From Vitrella brassicaformis (lineage: Eukaryota; Sar; Vitrellaceae), in the NCBI GenBank assembly GCA_001179505.1, contig CDMY01000964.1, positions 210,211-232,703 of the forward strand: a DNA stretch of 22,493 bases, given 5' to 3'. Within the stretch, counting starts at the first letter, position 1. Each line of letters opens with the position of its first letter. The notes under the pieces were generated by a model. That model was given only the letters and a program-made list of their open reading frames with translations. It was not told the origin of the DNA and did no database searches. Shown piece by piece: positions 18,635-22,493 of the stretch. The translations under genes and the position numbers were made by a program.

Positions 18635-20427
18635 ATGCCCCGTTGGCATGACCCGTGGTTCGAGCTGCGTCGGTGGGTGCCGGTCATCGCCGGGATGGTG
18701 TATTGTCTCACCATCGGGTGTATGCACTGCTTCGGCAACATCACGCCCTACATCACCTCCTACATGCGCACCATCGGCGGCGAGGAGGTCCGCTACAAGG
18801 ACAGCCACTGGATCTACTCAACGGCAGGCATCTCACAGGGCGTCTTCGGCTTCCTCGGAGGCATCCTCGAGCAGAAGGTCGGGCCGCGCATCGCAGCTGT
18901 CGTCGCCGGGTGGATCATGTCGATCGGCATCCTGGCGTCCTACTTCACCATGACCTCCTTCTACGGCCTCGTGCTCAGCTATGGCGTCATATTCGGCATC
19001 GGCTGTGGGCTGGCCTACCCCATCCCCCTCTCTGTGGCACTCAAGTGGCACCCCGACAACAAGGGCCTCGTCAGCGGACTCATCTTCGTCGCCAGGGGGC
19101 TGTCGGTCTTCCTTCTGACGCCGCTGCAGACGGCCTTCGTGAACCCCCTGAACCTCTCCCCTGACTTCGGGCCATTTCCCGAGTCGTCGCCGAAGGAGAC
19201 CTACTTCACGGACACGGGTGTGCTGGAGAGGGTGCCGCTGCTGTTCCTCCTCATGGGGGCCCTGTTCGTGGTCATGCAGGCCGGCAGCGCCCTCTTCATG
19301 GGCAACCCCGCTGAGGTACATGTGATCCATCGCACGCACGAGGATGGGTGCATCGCATCCACCTGCAGGGGGATGCCCGCGTGTGCGCTTGTGTGTCAGG
19401 ATGACCCCGATTTGGCAGCGTGTCTGGATGTGTCGCGCAAGAAGCAGCAGGCGCTGACAAAGGGCAAGGGCGGCGGGGATGCGGCGGCGGCGCGTGCGGC
19501 GGTTGGGCAGACGATCCACCCCGAGGACATCCCCATCCTCCCCATCCACAAGATGGTCTTCACATACCAGTTCTGGACCATCTGGCTCATCATGTTCTTC
19601 AACTGGCAGGTACCTGAACACACACACACGTCCGCACATCGGTCGTACTGGCCAATTGCCTGTGTGGATGCTCTCTGCAGGCAATATCATTCGTCAACGG
19701 CTTTTGGAAGATCATTGGTCAGACAGACATGGGTCTGGACGACGTGACGCTGGCACTGCTGGGGTCGGTTGCGGCGGTGACCAACTCGCTGGGCCGTGTG
19801 GTGTGGGGCATGGCTGGGGACCGGTTCGGTTTCAAGACGACCATGATGGCCATCTGCGTGTCGTTTTGGTTCTTCCTCATCACACTGCCGCTGTGCCACA
19901 CCGACACGCTGGCTTTGTACGGCATTGTGGGCATGAACACTCTGGTCATGTACTACATCTGGATCAATGTCATCAAGATCATCGACGGCGGGTGAGCTGA
20001 CCGCACCGGGAAGGAGGGAGATAATTGCAACGTCCATATCCTGTGCGTCTGGCGTGTGTGGTGTAGTGCGTTTACGATCTTCCCTCCGGTGACGAGTGAC
20101 ATCTTTGGCAAGAGGAACTTCGGCCCCGTATTCGGCCTCCTCTTCACAGCAAGGGCTACCAGCTCACTGGTCAGAACGCGAGAAACCCATACACGCAGCC
20201 AGCATGACATACACAAACACACCACAACTGTCTGGCTTCTTTGCCTCGTTCAGGTTGGTTCGTCCATCTGTTCGCTTCTGTACGACGGCAAGACGGTGGA
20301 CCTGACGGGCATGTGTCTGCTGATGTCGTCGTGCTTCATCGTGTCGGCAGTGCTCACGCTGTCCTTCAAAGTCAGCCCGATCCCAGTGCCACCTGGATAT
20401 CACCCACTCAGGACACGCACACGATGA
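18635..20427 (+). CDS. Major facilitator superfamily transporter, oxalate/formate antiporter (OFA) or monocarboxylate type
   Basis: Five exons (18635-19315, 19400-19609, 19681-19991, 20067-20169, 20254-20427) total 1,479 nt with consistent phases, giving 492 residues. Exon 1 alone covers TM1-TM6: TM1 begins WVPVIAGMVYCLTIG, the loop 2-3 motif A is GGILEQKVGPR, and TM4-TM6 follow. A polar central loop with KKQQALTKGKGGGDAAA precedes TM7 (FTYQFWTIWLIMFFNW). The second-half motif A is WGMAGDRFGFK. TM9-TM12 end with SCFIVSAVLTLSF and a short tail. Both motif A copies and 12 hydrophobic segments show a full-length carrier. The extended TM5-TM6 loop (NPLNL...YFTDTGVLERVP) resembles OFA-like carriers of protists. 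A monocarboxylate or dicarboxylate substrate is inferred from the family only. The chosen Met gives a short polar N-terminus before TM1; an in-frame upstream ATG at 18584 is less likely. Confidence 0.9.
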
Positions 20428-20653
20428 ATGAACGAATGAGTAAAGGCAGGAAACACCCACACACACACTCTCTCTCTCATCGGCTTGCGGTGGGCGGCTC
20501 TGCTGTCATTGATTGTACATAAGTGTAATGGTTGGTGCTGCTCGGCTCGCCCGCTGACACCAAGACAGACAGACAGACAGAGACGAAGGGAGAGGAGTGC
20601 TGGCCGCTGCATTTTTCGACCCAGCAAGCTCACAGATGGTGGCGGCGGATGGA

Positions 20654-20674
20654 TGTGTGTGTGTGTGTGTGTGT
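20654..20674. repeat. (TG)n microsatellite, intergenic
   Basis: About ten TG units between the MFS gene and the right kinase segment. Confidence 0.85.
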
Positions 20675-21124
20675 GGAGTGGAGTGGAGGGATGGGTGTCC
20701 GTTGTCTGTAAGTAAAGGCAGTTTCAAGCGTTAGGTCTATCTAGAGAGATGGATCGACTGAGAGCAGCTAAGTGAAATGGATCGATGTGTACAGATATTT
20801 AGCCGTTGCAAATGAGAGCAGCAGCAGAAGAGAGATTCACCATGCATCTGAGGCAGGTCTTTCCTCTGATGGATGACGTGTTCGTCTGGAGTGGGTCCAT
20901 CAAGCAGCACCATCACAGCCGATGAGTGTCTGCTCGACGGGCTCGTGGCGGTTGGAGCAACACACACATCGAAGGGGAAAGGCCCATCCAGCATGCTGTG
21001 CTTGCTGCATGGAGACAGACACGCTCATCGTATCAATTCAGTCGAACCATACGTAGCGGTGAGTGAGTCCACCCACACCTACACGCGTTGGTCGGTATTC
21101 ACTCATGCCACCACCACACAACAT

Positions 21125-21150
21125 ATATAAAATGTAAGCAGCGATTGATT
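21125..21150 (+). repeat. Short direct repeat, copy 1
   Basis: ATATAAAATGTAAGCAGCGA at 21125-21144 matches 21331-21350 with two differences, about 206 bp apart. Confidence 0.55.
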
Positions 21151-21330
21151 GACACAAAGGGGGCTGTGGAAGCACCAGGGCTGGCGAACTCGACAACGGG
21201 GCAGTGTTGTCTGCAGATGGGCCGGGCATTCCTCATGCACGTAAGCTCACCTAATTTGGTCGCTCTCGACGCTGTCTCCACAGCAACCTTCCACCATCTG
21301 CAAGTCGAGTCATCGTGCCTCTGCCGTCTG

Positions 21331-21357
21331 ATATAAAATGTAGGCAGTGATAAATCG
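21331..21357 (+). repeat. Short direct repeat, copy 2
   Basis: ATATAAAATGTAGGCAGTGA at 21331-21350. Its reverse complement, with a neighbouring GACGGCAGAG, is also present at about 977-1003 in the left arm. This shows that the inverted-repeat homology extends this far. Confidence 0.55.
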
Positions 21358-21761
21358 GCGGCTCGCTCCAGTCGCCCGGATGCTGGTACATACCTGCATC
21401 CAGCCATCCATCCATCCGTCCAGCGGTCCTTCCAGGTTGGCTCTGACTTGTGTCTCTTACAGATGCGCTGGCGACGGACGATGGGCTGTGCTGACCTGTC
21501 GTACCAACGGTTGAAGTTGCTCAGGATCTGCGCCACACACACACATGTACCATGTACTCATCGATGAGTCGCTGGCCGGCCTGCCTGCGTGTCTGTCGAG
21601 TGGATCACTATGGGTGCTTTGTGATTCCCTCGATGGTGATGCGAAATTGCGGTATGACCGTCAGCATCCGTCTGATCAGACTTGCAGCACCTGGAGAAAA
21701 ACAGCGCGGCCTCTGATCGAAGACACGCACCAATCAGCCATCCAATGAGTGACATACAATC

Positions 21762-21802
21762 CATTCGTCATGGCATGCGAAGTCGTGTGTGAATATTCAC
21801 AC
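21762..21802 (-). repeat. Palindrome-bearing repeat unit, second copy
   Basis: GTGTGAATATTCACAC at 21787-21802 with the same flank as at 318-360 (CGACTTCGCATGCCATG on the minus strand). It lies 99 bp beyond the end of the GDFE exon (21901), not at a splice junction. Confidence 0.85.
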
Positions 21803-21900
21803 TCGTTGCTCCATCAGAGACCCAGCGGGGCAGCTGATCGCGTAAGCACCAACCAACCATCCTTTCATCCAGTGAGTGAAGTGAGCATGTGATTTGATAC

Positions 21901-22449
21901 CTCGAAGTCGCCCCTGAGAATCTTTCCGTACAGCTTGGCCGTGTCGTCGCGGTCCTCGAAGGGCAGGTGCCCGCATATTAGGGCGTGGAGAGTTATCCTG
22001 CAATGCATCCCATCCACAACACAACACGGCATAACAGCACACAGACAGACACAGACGTGTCTGGTATGCGTTCTGTAAGGCAATGCGGGCTGGGCTGCTT
22101 GGCTGGTTCACCCGCACGACCACACATCATCGCACACGGCGGGCACGTACTGACGGCCAGCGATCATCTGCAAGGCAAGACAACACAACACAACACACGT
22201 GAATGGCCAAGTGAGCATCGGGTGAGGAGGAATGCATGTCTGTGTGTGGTGTGTCTCACCTCGGGTGCGGCATAAGTCGGCGACCCGCACGACGTCTTGA
22301 GCAACTGACCGGCCTGAAACAGACAAAACCACAGAGAGAGAGAGAGAGAGAGAAGAGGATACGGGTGGGCTGTGGGTACCCTCCCTCCCTCTCTCACCTC
22401 GTATGTATTGGACAAATTGATTAAAGTCCACGATCTTAATGAATGTTGC
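21901..22449 (-). pseudogene. SNF1/AMPK-like protein kinase fragment, unit B, right copy
   Basis: Minus-strand exons: 22449-22398 (IKIVDF, then LSNTYE in another frame), 22313-22260 (AGQLLKTSCGSPTYAAPE), 22167-22112 (MIAGRQYVPAVCDDVWSCG) and 21997-21901 (ITLHALICGHLPFED...LYGKILRGDFE). The last three splice in frame and give an intact activation segment to helix G. The first exon shares with the left copy a net 4-nt insertion at the DFG glycine (AATCAAT here), which puts IKIVDF out of frame with LSNTYE. No N-lobe, catalytic loop or helix H/I exon was found downstream. Probably a pseudogene or part of a damaged tandem array. A functional gene that skips or alternatively splices the first exon is possible if the rest lies beyond the window. 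Confidence 0.7.
22332..22352. repeat. (GA)n microsatellite in a kinase intron, partner of the CT run at 466-486
   Basis: The same intron in the two inverted copies carries CT repeats of slightly different length on its sense strand, at 466-486 (plus) and here (minus). Confidence 0.8.
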
Positions 22450-22455
22450 CTTACT

Positions 22456-22493
22456 CATTCGATCATGGCATGCGAAGTCGTGTGTGAATATTC
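22456..22493 (-). repeat. Palindrome-bearing repeat unit, third copy, cut by the window end
   Basis: The last 38 bases are the same repeat unit seen at 318-360, in reverse orientation. The window stops inside the 16-bp palindrome, after 12 of its bases. Confidence 0.85.

Larger units (their letters stand above)
20428..21309. other. Intergenic region downstream of the MFS gene
   Basis: No supported gene. It contains a TG microsatellite (20654-20674), a GACA run (about 20564-20580) and a repeat copy at 21125-21150. The first part should hold the MFS 3' UTR. Confidence 0.5.
21310..22493 (-). repeat. Right arm of the window-flanking inverted repeat (longer copy)
   Basis: Reverse-complement match to the left arm (318-1012), running from the window end at 22493 to about 21310, with two extra blocks (about 21602-21908 and 21358-21556). 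The first extra block carries another copy of the 16-bp palindrome unit. The introns are nearly identical to those of the left arm. Confidence 0.8.

Noticed and set aside
21099-21542. Minus-strand open frame of 147 codons as a gene
   Set aside because: It runs across repeat copies and low-complexity DNA, shows no domain, and part of it matches non-coding sequence at 977-1012.

Overview
The window is eukaryotic nuclear DNA from an intron-dense, GC-rich genome. Nearly all coding sequence is split by short GT-AG introns, many of them filled with CA/TG, GACA, CATC and CTCA microsatellites. This intron style, together with the gene content, would suit a free-living alveolate such as a chromerid alga (Vitrella-like). 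That assignment is inference from style, not from a marker gene. I rebuilt the gene models by hand by matching splice sites to reading-frame phase. In the SUMO-RING, Kelch and MFS genes every junction keeps frame.

Layout. Positions 1-1012 (+) carry tandem, broken pieces of an SNF1/AMPK-type protein kinase. Positions 1417-12232 (-) hold one very large gene of about 37 exons: a UBR-family N-recognin E3 ubiquitin ligase, complete from UBR box to RING-H2 to the C-terminal UBR cap. Divergently, starting 167 bp away, 12400-15860 (+) is a 19-exon gene for a 627-residue protein with an N-terminal SUMO-like domain, a long coiled coil and a C-terminal C3HC4 RING finger. Positions 16578-18127 (-) are a 7-exon Kelch beta-propeller gene, convergent with the SUMO-RING gene. 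Positions 18635-20427 (+) are a 5-exon MFS transporter of the oxalate/formate-antiporter or monocarboxylate type. The right end, about 21310-22493, is an inverted and longer copy of the left-end kinase segment. The 20 kb of unique genes is therefore flanked by inward-facing inverted repeats.

How the parts relate. The most notable unit is the head-to-head pair of the UBR ligase and the SUMO-like/RING protein. Both belong to ubiquitin-type signalling and share a very short intergenic promoter region. The SUMO-RING gene has a second oddity: retaining intron 4 would encode a 108-residue SUMO-like protein ending in Gly-Gly plus a short tail, the form of a SUMO precursor, whereas splicing removes the Gly-Gly and leads into the RING protein. 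The Kelch and MFS genes look like ordinary neighbours. The flanking kinase pieces share a frame-breaking lesion exactly at the DFG glycine, carry a 16-bp palindrome, and look like a degenerating duplicated array.
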